Origin: Acanthosepion esculentum
Lineage: Eukaryota; Mollusca; Cephalopoda; Sepiida; Sepiidae
Direction of reading: 5' to 3'
NCBI GenBank assembly: GCA_964036315.1
Contig: CAXIWW010000817.1
Coordinates: forward strand, 1,523,501 to 1,587,500
Length of the DNA: 64,000 nucleotides
Shown here: one piece after another, positions 19,531-30,460 of the stretch
How the letters are laid out: each line of letters starts with the position of its first letter
Numbering within the stretch: the stretch's first letter is position 1
Translations under genes and position numbers: made by a program
Notes under the pieces: generated by a model
What the model was told of the DNA's origin: nothing
The model's input: only the letters and a program-made list of their open reading frames with translations
Database searches by the model: none

Positions 19531-22500
19531 ATGATTCTGATCTGTTGGTTTCTGGTGCCTATATGAGCGTCTAATGTAAAAAGATAAACTACGTCCAGCA
19601 GCATGGCCTCTGATCTGTTGGATTCCGGACCATATTTGAGCGTCCAATGTAAGATTTTAGACTACGTCCAGCCGCATTGCTTCTGACGTGTTGGCTTCAG
19701 GTCCATATTAGAGCGTCTTCTGTAAGATGATAGACTACGTCCAGCAGCCCTGTTTCTGATCTCTTGGTATCTTGTGCATATTTGAGTGTCTAATGTAAAA
19801 AGATAAACTACGTCCTGCAGCATGGCCTCTGATCTGTTGGTTTCCAGTCCATATTTGAGCGTCTAATGTAAGATTATAGACTACGTCCAGCCGCATTGCG
19901 TCTGACCTGTTGGCATCAGGTCCATATTTGAGCGTCTTGTGTAAGATGATACACTACGTCCAGCAGCCCTGTTTCTGATCTCTTGGTATCTTGTGCATAT
20001 TTGAGCGTCTAATGTAAAAAGATATACTAGGTCCAGCAGCATGGCCTCTGATCGGTTGGTTTCCGGTCCATATTTGAGCGTCTAATATAAGATTTTAGAC
20101 TACGTCCAGCAGCATGGCCTCTGACCTGTTGGCTTCCGGTCCATATTTGAGCGTCTTGTGTAAGATGATACACTACTTCCAGCAGCTCTGTTTCTGATCT
20201 CTTGGTTTCTGGTCCATATTTGAGTGTCTAATGTAAAAAGATAAACTACGTCCTGCAGCATGGCCTCTGATCTGTTGGTTTCCGGTCCATATTTGAGCGT
20301 CTAATGTAATATTTTACACTACGGCCAGCAGCATGGCCTCTGAACTCTTGGTTTCCGGTCCATATTTGAGCCTCAAATTTAAGATTTTAGACTACGACCA
20401 GCAGCATGGACTCTGACCTCTTGGCTTCCGGTCCATATTTGAGCGTCTTGTGTAAGATAATACACTACGTCCAGCAGCCATGATTCTGATCTGTTGGTTT
20501 CTGGTGTAAATTTGAGCGTCTAATGTAAAAAGATAAGCTACGTACAGCAGCATGGCCTCTGACCTGTTGGTTTCCGGACCATATTTGAGCGTCCAATGTA
20601 AGATTTTAGACTACGTCCAGCCGCATTGCGTCTGACCTGTTGGCATCAGGTCCATATTTGAGCGTCTTGTGTAAGTTGATACACAACGTCCAGCAGCCCT
20701 GTTTCTGATCTCTTGGTTTCTGGTGCATATTTGAGCGTCTAATGTAAAAAGATAATGTACGTCCAGCAGCATGGCCTCTGATCTGTTGGTTTCCTGTTCA
20801 TATTTGAGCGTCTAATGTAAGATTTTAGATTACGTCCAGCAGCAAGGCCTCTGACCTGTTGGCTTCCGGTCGATATTTGAGCGTCTTGTGTAAGATGATA
20901 GACTACGTCCAGCAGCCATGATTCTGATCTGTTGGTTTCTGGTGCATATTTGAGCGTCTAATGTAAAAAGATAAACTACGTCCAGCAGCATGGCCTCTGA
21001 TCTGTTGGTTTCCGGACCATATTTGAGCGTCCAATGTAAGATTTTAGACTACGTCCAGCCGCATTGCCTCTGACCTGTTGGCTTCCGGTCCATATTTGAG
21101 CGTCTTGTGTAAGATGATACACTACGTCCAGCAGCCCTGCTTCTGATCTCTTGGTATCTTGTGCATCTTTGAGCGTCTAATGTAAAAAGATATACAACGT
21201 CCAGCAGCATGGCCTCTGATCTGTTGGTTTCCGGTCCATATTTGAGCCTCTAATGTCAGATTTTAGACTACGACCAGCAGCATGGACTCTGACCTCTTGG
21301 CTTCCGGTCCATATTTCCCCCTCTTGTGCAAGATGATACACTACATCCAGCAGCCCTGTTTCTGATCTCTTGGTTTCTGGTGCATATTTGAGCGTCTAAT
21401 ATAAGATATTAGACTACGTCCAGCAGCATAGCCTCTGACCTGTTGGCTTCCGGTCCATATTTGAGCGACTTGTGTAAGATGATACACTACTTCCATCAGC
21501 TCTGTTTCTGATCTCTTGGTTTCTGGTGCATATTTGAGCGTCTAATGTAAAAAGATAAACTACGTCCAGCAGCATGGCCTCTGATCTGTTGGTTTCCGGT
21601 CCATATTTGAGCGTCTAATGTAAGATTTTAGACTACGTCCAGCAGCATGGCCTCTGACCTGTTGGCTTCCGGACCATATCTGAGCGTCTTGTGTAAGATG
21701 ATACACTACGTCTAGCAGCCCTGTTTCTGATCTCTTGGTTTCTGGTGCATATTTGAGCGTCTAATATAAGATTTTAGACTACGTCCAGCAGCATAGCCTC
21801 TGACCTGTTGGCTTCCGGACCATATCTGAGCGTCTTGTGTAAGATGATACACTACGTCTAGCAGCCATGATTCTGATCTGTTGGTTTCTGGTGCATATTT
21901 GAGCGTCTAATGTAAAAAGATAAACTACCACCAGCAGCATGGCCTCTGATCTGTTGGTTTCCGGTTCATATTTGAGCGTCTAATGTAAGATTTTAGACTA
22001 CGTCCAGCAGCATGGACTCTGACCTCTTGGCTTCCGGTTCATATTTGAGCGTCTTGTGTAAGATGATACACTATGCCCAGCAGCCATGATTCTGATCTGT
22101 TGGTTTCTGGTGCATATTTGAGAATCTAATATAAGATTTTAGACTACGTCCAGCAGCATAGCCTCTGACCTGTTGGCTTCCGGTCCATATTTAAGCGTCT
22201 TGTGTAAGATGATACACTACGTCCAGCAGCCCTGTTTCTGATCTCTTGGTTTCTGGTGCATATTTGAGCGTCTAATGTAAAAAGATAAACTACGTCCAGC
22301 AGCAGGGCCTCTGATCTGTTGGCTTCCGGTCCATATTTGAGCGTCTTGTGTAAGATGATACACTACGCCCAGCAGCCCTGTTTCTGATCTCTTGGTTTCT
22401 GGTGCATATTTGAGCGTCTAATGTAAAAATATAAACTACGTCCAGCAGAATGGCCTGTGATCTTTTGGTTTCCGGTCCATATTTGAGCGTCTAATGTAAG

Positions 22501-22794
22501 ATATTAGACTACGTCCAGCAGCATGGCCTCTGACCTGTTGGCTTCCGGACCATATCTGAGCGTCTTGTGTAAGATGATACACTACGTCCAGCAGGCCTGT
22601 TTCTGATCTCTTGGTTTCACATGCAGAGTTCAGCGTCTAATGTAAAAAGATATACTACGTCCAGCAGCATGGCCTCTGATCTGTTGGTTTCCGGTCCATA
22701 TTTGATCGTCTAATATAAGATTTTAGACTACGTCCAGCAGCATAGCCTCTGACCTGTTGGCTTCCGGTCCTTATTTGAGCGTCTTGTGTAAGAT

Positions 22795-23790
22795 GATACA
22801 CTACGTCCAGCAGCCCTGTTTCTGATCTCTTGGTTTCTGGTGCATATTTGACCGTCTAATGTAAAAGATAAACTACCTTCAGCAGCATGGCCTCTGATCT
22901 GTTGGTTTCCGGTCCATATTCGAGCCTCTAATGTAAGATTTTAGACTACGACCAGCAGCATGGACTCTGACCTCTTGGCTTCCGGTCAATATTTGAGCGT
23001 CTTGTGTAAGATGATACACTACGTCCAGCAGCCATGATTCTGATCTGTTGGTTTGTGGTGCATATTTGAGCGTCTAATGTAAAAAGATAAACTACGTCCA
23101 GCAGCATGGCCTCTGACCTGTTGGATTCCGGTCCATATTTGACCATTTTTGTGTAAGATGATACACTACGTCCAGCAGCCCTGTTTCTGATCACTCGGTT
23201 TCTGGTGCATATTTGAGCGTCTAATATAAAAAGATAAACTACGACCAGCAGCATGGCCTCTGATCTGTTGGTTTCCGGTCCATATTTGAGCGTCTAATGT
23301 AAGATTTTAGACTACGACCAGCAGCATGGTCTGACCTGTATGTTTCCGGTCGATATTTGAGCGTCTTGTGTAAGATGATACACTACGTCCAGCAGCCATG
23401 ATTCTGATCTGTTGGTTTCTGGTGAATATTTGAGCGTCTAATGTAAGAAGATAATCTACGGCCAGCAGCATGGCCTCTGACCTGTTGGCTTCCGGTCCAT
23501 ATTTGAGCGTCTTGTGTAAGATGATACACTACGTCCAGCAGCCATGATTCTGATCTGTTGGTTTCTGGTGAATATTTGAGCGTCTAATGTAAAAAGATAA
23601 TCTACGGCCAGCAGCATGGCCTCTGATCTGTTTGTTTCCGGTTCATATTTGAGCGTCTAATGTAAGATTTTAGACTACATCCAGCAGCATGGCCTCTGAC
23701 CTCTTGGCTTCCGGTCCATATTTGAGCGTCTTGTGTAAGATAATACACTACGTCCAGCAGCCATGATTCTGATCTGTTGGTTTCTGGTGT
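22795..23790 (-). repeat. Duplicated segment inside right satellite C, copy 1
   Basis: It shares rare variants with 24,836-25,990: CTACCTTCAGCAG, then TGATCACTCGG (23,189 against 25,303), then a 70 bp monomer reading GCATGGTCTGACC (23,323 against 25,583). The offset grows from 2,041 to 2,114 to 2,260 bp, in steps of one and two 73 bp monomers. Confidence 0.8.
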
Positions 23791-24159
23791 ATATTTGAGC
23801 GTCTAATGTAAAAAGATAAGCTACGTACAGCAGCATGGCCTCTGATCTGTTGGTTTCCGGACCATATTTGAGCGTCCAATGTAAGATTTTAGACTACGTC
23901 CAGCCGCATTGCCTCTGACCTGTTGGCTTCAGGTCCATATTTGAGCGTCTTGTGTAAGATGATACACTACGTCCAGCAGCCCTGTTTCTGATCTCTTGGT
24001 TTCTGGTGCATATTTGAGCGTCTAATGTAAAAAGATAAACTACGTCCAGAAGCATGGCCTTTGATCTGTTGGTTTCCGGTCCATATTTGAACGTCCAATG
24101 TAAGATTTTAGACTACGTCCAGCAGCATGGCCTCTGACCTGTTGGCTCCCGGATCATAT

Positions 24160-24660
24160 CTGAGCGTCTTGTATGAGACGATACACTACGCCTAGCAGCC
24201 ATGATTCTGATCTGTTGGTTTCTGGTGCATATTTGACCGTCTAATGTAAAAAGATAAACTACGTCCAGCAGCATGGCCTATGATCTGTTGGTTTCCGGTC
24301 CATATTTGAGCGCCTAATGTAAGATTTTAGACAACGTCCAGCAGCATGGCCTCTGAACTATTGGATTCCGGTCCGTATTTGAGCGTCTTGTGTATATGAT
24401 AAACAACGTCCAGCAGCCCTGTTTCTGATCTCTTGGTTTCTGGTGCATATATGAGCGTCTAATGTAAAAAGATAATCTACGGCCAGCAGCATGGCATCTG
24501 ATCTGTTGGTTTCCGGTTCATATTTGAGCGTCTAATGTAAGATTTTAGACTACGCCCAGCAGCATGGCCTCTGACCTGTTGGCTTCCGGTCCATATTTGA
24601 GCGTCTTCTGTAAGATGATACACTACGTCCAGCAGACCTGTTTCTGATCTCTTGTTTTCT
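24160..24660 (-). repeat. Duplicated segment inside right satellite C, second family, copy 1
   Basis: It matches 25,982-26,482 at an offset of 1,822 bp. Shared rare features are CTACGCCTAGCAG, GCCTATGATCTG, TTTAGACAACGTCC and a shortened monomer with GTGTATATGATAAAC. The shortened monomer also has a counterpart in the left C array near 17,710. Confidence 0.78.
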
Positions 24661-24835
24661 GGTGCATATTTGAGCGTCTAATGTAAAAAGATAAACTACG
24701 TCCAGCAGCTTGGCCTCTGATCTGTTGGTTTCCTGTTCATATTTGAGCGTCTAATGTAAGATTTTAGACTACGTCCAGCAGCATGGCCTCTGACCTGTTG
24801 GCTTCCGGTCCATATTTGAGCGTCTAGTGTAAAAT

Positions 24836-25990
24836 GATACACTACGTCCAGCAGCCCTGTTTCTGATCTCTTGGTTTCTGGTGCATATTTGACCGTCTAA
24901 TGTAAAAGATAAACTACCTTCAGCAGCATGGCCTCTGATCTGTTGGTTTCCGGTCCATATTTGAGCCTCTAATGTAAGATTTTAGACTACGACCAGCAGC
25001 ATGGACTCTGACCTCTTGGCTTCCGGTCAATATTTGAGCGTCTTGTGTAAGATGATACACTACGTCCAGCAGCCATGATTCTGATCTGTTGGTTTGTGGT
25101 GCATATTTGAGCGTCTAATGTAAAAAGATAAACTACGTCCAGCAGCATGGCCTCTGATCTGTTGGTTTCCGGACCATATTTGAGCGTCTCATATAAGATT
25201 TTAGACTACGTCCAGCAGCATAGCCTCTGACCTGTTGGCTTCCGGTCCATATTTGAGCATTTTTGTGTAAGATGATACACTACGTCCAGCAGCCCTGTTT
25301 CTGATCACTCGGTTTCTGGTGCATATTTGAGCGTCTAATGTAAAAAGATAAAGTACGTCCAGCAGCATGGCCTCTGACCTGTTGGCTTCCGGACCATATC
25401 TGAGCGTCTTGTGTAAAATGATACACTACGTCTAGCAGCCATGTTTCTGATCTGTTGGTTTCTGTTGCATATTTGAGCGTCTAATGTAAAAAGATAAACT
25501 ACGACCAGCAGCATGGCCTCTGATCTGTTGGTTTCCGGTCCATATTTGAGCGTCTAATGTAAGATTTTAGACTACGACCAGCAGCATGGTCTGACCTGTA
25601 TGTTTCCGGTCGATATTTGAGCGTCTTGTGTAAGATGATACACTACGTCCAGCAGCCATGATTCTGATCTGTTGGTTTCTGGTGAATATTTGAGCGTCTA
25701 ATGTAAAAAGATAATCTACGGCCAGCAGCATGGCCTCTGACCTGTTGGCTTCCGGTCCATATTTGAGCGTCTTGTGTAAGATGATACACTACGTCCAGCA
25801 GCCATGATTCTGATCTGTTGGTTTCTGGTGAATATTTGAGCGTCTAATGTAAAAAGATAATCTACGGCCAGCAGCATGGCCTCTGATCTGTTGGTTTCCG
25901 GTTCATATTTGAGCGTCTAATGTAAGATTTTAGACTACATCCAGCAGCATGGCCTCTGACCTCTTGGCTTCCGGTCCATATCTGAGCGTC
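24836..25990 (-). repeat. Duplicated segment inside right satellite C, copy 2
   Basis: Second copy of 22,795-23,790, longer by three 73 bp monomers. The length differences are whole monomers, as expected from unequal exchange within a tandem array. Confidence 0.8.
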
Positions 25991-26482
25991 TTGTATAAGA
26001 CGATACACTACGCCTAGCAGCCATGATTCTGATCTGTTTGTTTCTGGTGCATATTTGAGCGTCTAATGTAAAAAGATAAACTACGTCCAGCAGCATGGCC
26101 TATGATCTGTTGGTTTCCGGTCCATATTTGAGCGCCTAATGTAAGATTTTAGACAACGTCCAGCAGCATGGCCTCTGAACTCTTGGATTCCGGTCCGTAT
26201 TTGAGCGTCTTGTGTATATGATAAACAACGTCCAGCAGCCCTGTTTCTGATCTCTTGGTTTCTGGTGCATATATGAGCGTCTAATGTAAAAAGATAATCT
26301 ACGTCCAGCAGCATGGCATCTGATCTGTTGGTTTCCGGTTCATATTTGAGCGTCTAATGTAAGATTTTAGACTACGCCCAGCAGCATGGCCTCTGACCTG
26401 TTGGCTTCCGGTCCATATTTGAGCGTCTTCTGTAAGATGATACACTACGTCCAGCAGCCCTGTTTCTGATCTCTTGGTTTCT
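25982..26482 (-). repeat. Duplicated segment inside right satellite C, second family, copy 2
   Basis: Second copy of 24,160-24,660. The offset is 25 monomers minus 3 bp, the 3 bp being accounted for by the intervening 70 bp monomer. Confidence 0.78.
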
Positions 26483-28446
26483 GGTGCATATTTGACCGTC
26501 TAATGTAAAAGATAAACTACGTCCAGCAGCATGGCCTCTGATCTGTTGGTTTCCGGTCTATATTTGAGCCTCTAATGTAAGATTTTAGACTACGACCAGC
26601 AGCATGGACACTGACCTCTTGGCTTCTGGTCCATATTTGAGCGTCTTGTGTAAGATGATACACTACGTCCAGCCGCCATGATTCTGATCTGTTGGTTTCT
26701 GGTGCATATTTGAGCGTCTAATGTATAAAGATAAGCTAAGTACAGCAGCATGGCCTCTGATCTGTTGGTTTCCGGTCCATATTTGAGCGTCTAATATAAG
26801 ATTTTAGACTACGTCCAGCAGCATGACTTCTGACCTGTATGTTTCCGGTCGATATTTTAGCGTCTTGTGTAAGATGATACACTACGTCCAGCAGCCATAA
26901 ATTCTGATCTGTTGGTTTCTGGTGCATATTTGAGCGTCTAATATAAAAAGATAATCTACGTCCAGCAGCATGGCCTCTGATCTGTTGGATTCCGGTCCAT
27001 ATTTGAGCGTCCAATGTAAGATTTTAGACTACGTCCAGCCGCATTGCCTCTGACCTGTTGGCTTCAGGTCCATATTTGAGTGTCTTGTGGAAGATGATAC
27101 ACTACGTCCAGCAGCCCTGTTTCTGATCTCTTGGTATCTTGTGCATATTTGAGCGGCTAATGTAAAAAGATATACTACGTCCAGCAGCATGGCGTCTGAT
27201 CTGTTGGTTTACCGTCCATATTTGAGCGTCTAATGTAAGATTTTAGACTACGTGCAGCAGCATGGCCTCTGACCTGTAGGTTTCCGGTCGATATTTGAGC
27301 GTCTTATGTAAGATGATACACTACGTCCAGCAGCCATGATTCTGATCTGTTGGTTTCTGGTGCATATTTGAGCGTCTAATATAAAAAATAAACTACGTCC
27401 AGCAGCATGGCCTCTGATCTGTTGGTTTCTTGTCCATATTTGAGCGTCTAATATAAGATTTTAGCCTACGTCCAACAGCATTGCCTCTGACCTGTTGGCT
27501 TCTGGTCAATATTTGAGCGTCTTGTGTAAGATGATATACTACGTCCAGCAGCCCTGTTTCTGATCTCTTGGTTTCTGGTGCATATTTGAGCGTTTAACGT
27601 AAAAAGATAAACTACGTCCAGCAGCATGGCCTCTGATCTGTTGGTTTCCGGTCCATATGTGAGCGCCTAATGAAAGATTTTAGACTACAGCCAGCAGCAT
27701 GGCCTCTGATCTGTTGGTTTCCGGTCAACATTTAAGCGTCTAATGTAAGATGTTAGACTACGTCCAGTAGCATGGCCTCTGACCTGTTGGCTTACGGTTC
27801 ATATTTGAGCGTCTTGTTTAAGATGATACACTACGTCCAGCAGCCCTGTTTCTGATATCTTGGTTTCTGGTGCATATTTGAGCGTCTAATGTAAAAAGAT
27901 AAACTACGTCCAGCAGCATGGCCTCTGATCTGTTGGTTTCCGGTCCATATTTGAGCGTCTAATGTAATATTTTTGACTACGACCAGCAGCATGGCCTCTG
28001 ACCAGTTGGCTTTCGTTCGATATTTGAGCGTTTGTGTAAAATGATACACCACGTCCAGCAGCCATGATTCTGGTCTCTTGGTTTCTCGTACATATTTGAG
28101 CGTCTAATGTAAAAAGATAAACATCGCCCAGCAGCTTGGCCTTTGTTCTGTTGGTTTCCGGTCCATATTTGAGCCTCCAATGTAAGATCTTAGACTATGC
28201 CCAGCAGCATGGCCTCTGACCTGTTAGCTTCCGGTCCATATTTGAGCGTCTTGTGTAAGATGATACACCACGTCCAGCAGCCATGATTCTGATCTGTTGG
28301 TTTCTGGTGCATATTTGAGCGTCTAATGTAAAAATATAAACTACGTCCAGCAGCATGGCCTCTGATCTGTTGGTTTCCCGTCCATATTTGAGCCTCTAAT
28401 GTAAGATGTTAGACTACCTCCAGCAGCATGGCCTCTGATCTGTTGG

Positions 28447-28503
28447 TGTCCAATTGTCGGGAATTTCTTGCCTTAGCCATAATTACAAAAGTTTTTTCGA
28501 CAC
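28447..28503 (-). repeat. Satellite B partial monomer at the C/B junction, right arm
   Basis: 57 bp of B next to C. The junction reads CTGTTGGTGTCCAATTG. C here would read TTGGTTTCC and B would read TTGGTGTCC, so the join falls within a shared TTGGT. Confidence 0.9.
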
Positions 28504-28898
28504 CTTGAATAGAGTCGAGGCGAAATTCAACGGTATGGGGACTTGTGTTAGCTCATTTGCGGAAATTGTCATGCGGCCTTAAACTGGGAAATAAGTCATA
28601 TTTCACTTGTTTATAACTTTTTTCCAGTAAAAGATATATTTTCAAAATGGGTATCACATTGTGTGCAATTATTTGACTTGTCTATGTATACTGGGATTTT
28701 TCATTTGCTCAGATAGTAAAAAGTACAGCTTTCACCATGTGCGCGGTATGTCGTCTGACAATTTACATCGTCCGAATTCCAGTGTGCACTATAAAACTGC
28801 ATTTGTAATTTTTCCTTTTTATAGAATCCACAAAATATTGGTGTCCAATTGTCGGGAATTGCTTACCTTATCCATAATTACAAAAGTTTATTCGACAC
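28504..28898 (-). repeat. Satellite B monomer b1, right arm
   Basis: 395 bp. The reverse TATA-like string, CTTTTTATA, lies at 28,815-28,823. The short open frame on + covers 28,661-28,903 (80 codons), the mirror of the minus-strand frames on the left. Confidence 0.9.
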
Positions 28899-29291
28899 CT
28901 TGATTAGAGTCGAGTCGAAATTGAACGGTATGGGGACTTGTGTTAGCTCATTTGCGGAAATTGTCATGCGGCCCTAAACTGGGAAATCAGTCATATTTCA
29001 CTTGTTTATAACTTTTATCAAGTAAAAGAAATATTTTCAAAATGGGTATCACATTGTGTGCAATTATTTGGTTGGTCTATATTTACAGGGATTTTTCATT
29101 TGGTCAGATTTTAAAAAGTACAGCTTTCACCATGTGCGCGGTAGGTCGTCTGACAATTTACAGCGTACGAATTCCAGTCTGAAAACTAAGACGGCATTTC
29201 TAATTTTTCATTTTATCGAATCCACAAAATATTGGTGTCCAATTGTCGGGAATTTCTTACCTTATCCATAATTACAAAAGTTTTTCGACAC
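28899..29291 (-). repeat. Satellite B monomer b2, right arm (counterpart of B1)
   Basis: 393 bp. It carries the reverse complements of the private variants of left monomer B1 (GCGCGGTAGG, GGTCAGATTTTAAAA, TTTTATCAAGT). On the left the counterpart touches satellite A; here one more monomer, b3, lies between it and A. The TATA-like string is disrupted (ATTTTATCG). Confidence 0.9.
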
Positions 29292-29686
29292 GTTGAATAG
29301 AGTCGAGGCGAAATTCTACGGTTTGGGGACTTGTGTTAGCTAATATGGGGAAATTGTCATGCGGCCCTAAACTAGGAAATCAGTCATATTTCACTTGTTT
29401 ATAACTTTTTTCCAGTAAAAGAAATATTTTCAAAATGGGTATAAATTTGTGTACAATTATTTGATTTGTCTATGTTTACAGGGATTTTTCATTTGCTCAG
29501 ATAGTAAAAAGGACAGCTTTCACCATGTGCGCCGTTTGTCGTCTGACAATTTACAGCGTCCGAATTCCAGTGTGCACAATAAGACTGCATTTCTAATTTT
29601 TCCTTTCTATCGAATCCACAAAATATTGGCGTCCAATTGTCGAGAATTTCTTACCTTATCCATAATTACAAAAGTTTTTTCGACAC
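29292..29686 (-). repeat. Satellite B monomer b3, right arm (adjoins satellite A)
   Basis: 395 bp. It lacks the B1/b2 variants but ends in the same A/B junction as B1. The TATA-like string is disrupted (TTTCTATCG). Its presence suggests unequal exchange that kept the junction but changed the monomer next to it. Confidence 0.88.
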
Positions 29687-30460
29687 AGACGACCCCCCAC
29701 CCAGGAGACAGTCACAGAAAGTCCCACGCAGACGACACCCATTCCCAGAAAGTCCCACGCAGACGACCCCCAGTCCCACAAAGTCCCAAGCAGACGACCC
29801 CCCACCCAGGAGACAGTCCCAGAAGGTCCCACGCAGACGACCCCCAGTCCCAGTAAGTTCAACGCAGACGACACCGAGTCCCAGAAAGTCCCACGCAGAC
29901 GACCCCCTAGTCCCAGAAAGTCCCACGCAGACGATCCTCCAGACAGGAGACAGTCCCAGAAAGTCCCACGCAGACGACACCCAGTCCCAGCAAGTCGCAC
30001 GCAGACGACCCCCCAACCCAGGAGACAATCCCAGAAAGTCGCACGCAGACGACACCCAGTCCCAGAAAGTCCCATGCAGACGACCCCCCACCCAGGAGAC
30101 AGACCAAGATATCCCACGCAGACGACCCCCAGTCCCAGAAAGTCCCATGCAGACGACCCCCCACCCAGGAGACAGACCCATATATCCCACGCAGACAACC
30201 CCCAGTCACAGAAAGTCCCACGCACACGAACACCCACCCAGGAGACAGTCCCAGAAAGTCCCACGCAGACGACCCCCAGTCACAGAAAGACCCACGCTGA
30301 CGACCCCCACCCAGGAGACAGACTCAGAAATTCCCACGCAGAAGAGCCCCCACCCAGGAGACAGTCCCAGAAAGACCCACGCAGACGACCCCCAGTCCCA
30401 GAAAGTCCCACACAGACGACCCCCAGTCCTAGGAAGTCCCATGCAGAAGACCCCCACCCA
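29687..30460 (-). repeat. Satellite A edge, counterpart of left 13,460-14,580
   Basis: Translating the minus strand as a comparison device gives the same order of variant monomers as left 13,460-14,580, including AGGATCGTCTG, GTGCGACTT and GATATATGGGT monomers and one with GTTCGTGTGCG. The right copy is shorter mainly because the left carries the extra 258 bp duplication. It shows the inverted duplication included the A edge. Confidence 0.85.

Larger units (their letters stand above)
19499..28446 (-). repeat. Satellite C array, right arm (inverted)
   Basis: About 122 monomers of the same 73 bp family in reverse orientation, with the same three-type trimer. It is 2.7 times longer than the left C array. 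The part nearest B (27,831-28,446) mirrors the first 615 bp of the left array monomer by monomer. The middle has been expanded by segmental duplications such as 22,795-23,790 with 24,836-25,990. No forward-oriented C monomers were seen inside. Confidence 0.95.
28447..29686 (-). repeat. Satellite B array, right arm (inverted)
   Basis: Three complete monomers plus a 57 bp partial one, all inverted relative to the left array. The reverse of the start motif (CGACAC) lies at 28,498, 28,893, 29,286 and 29,681, with spacings of 395, 393 and 395 bp. Both ends fuse to C and A at the same monomer positions as on the left arm. One fewer monomer than the left. Confidence 0.95.

Noticed and set aside
19400..19600. 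Simple read fold-back (template plus complement) artefact as the cause of the mirror
   Set aside because: Not fully excluded, but arms differ in C length, B monomer number, A-edge duplications and A higher-order structure, whereas a fold-back read would give near-identical arms. A mis-join of two homologous loci remains possible and needs read evidence.
16217..28446. CRISPR-like array, because of regular 73 bp spacing
   Set aside because: There are no unique spacers; the whole 73 bp unit is repeated, in a three-type cycle, and the context is eukaryotic satellite.
14581..29686. CENP-B box in B or C (TTCG, then A and CGGG at fixed spacing)
   Set aside because: CGGG occurs in B (GTCGGGAA) and in some C monomers (GACGGGAA), but the upstream TTCG and the fixed A are absent at the required positions.
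28447..29686. Helitron- or pearl-like mobile element with tandem core repeats (B as the core)
   Set aside because: No flanking unique arms, hairpin-CTAG end or target duplication is visible; B is bounded directly by two other satellites.
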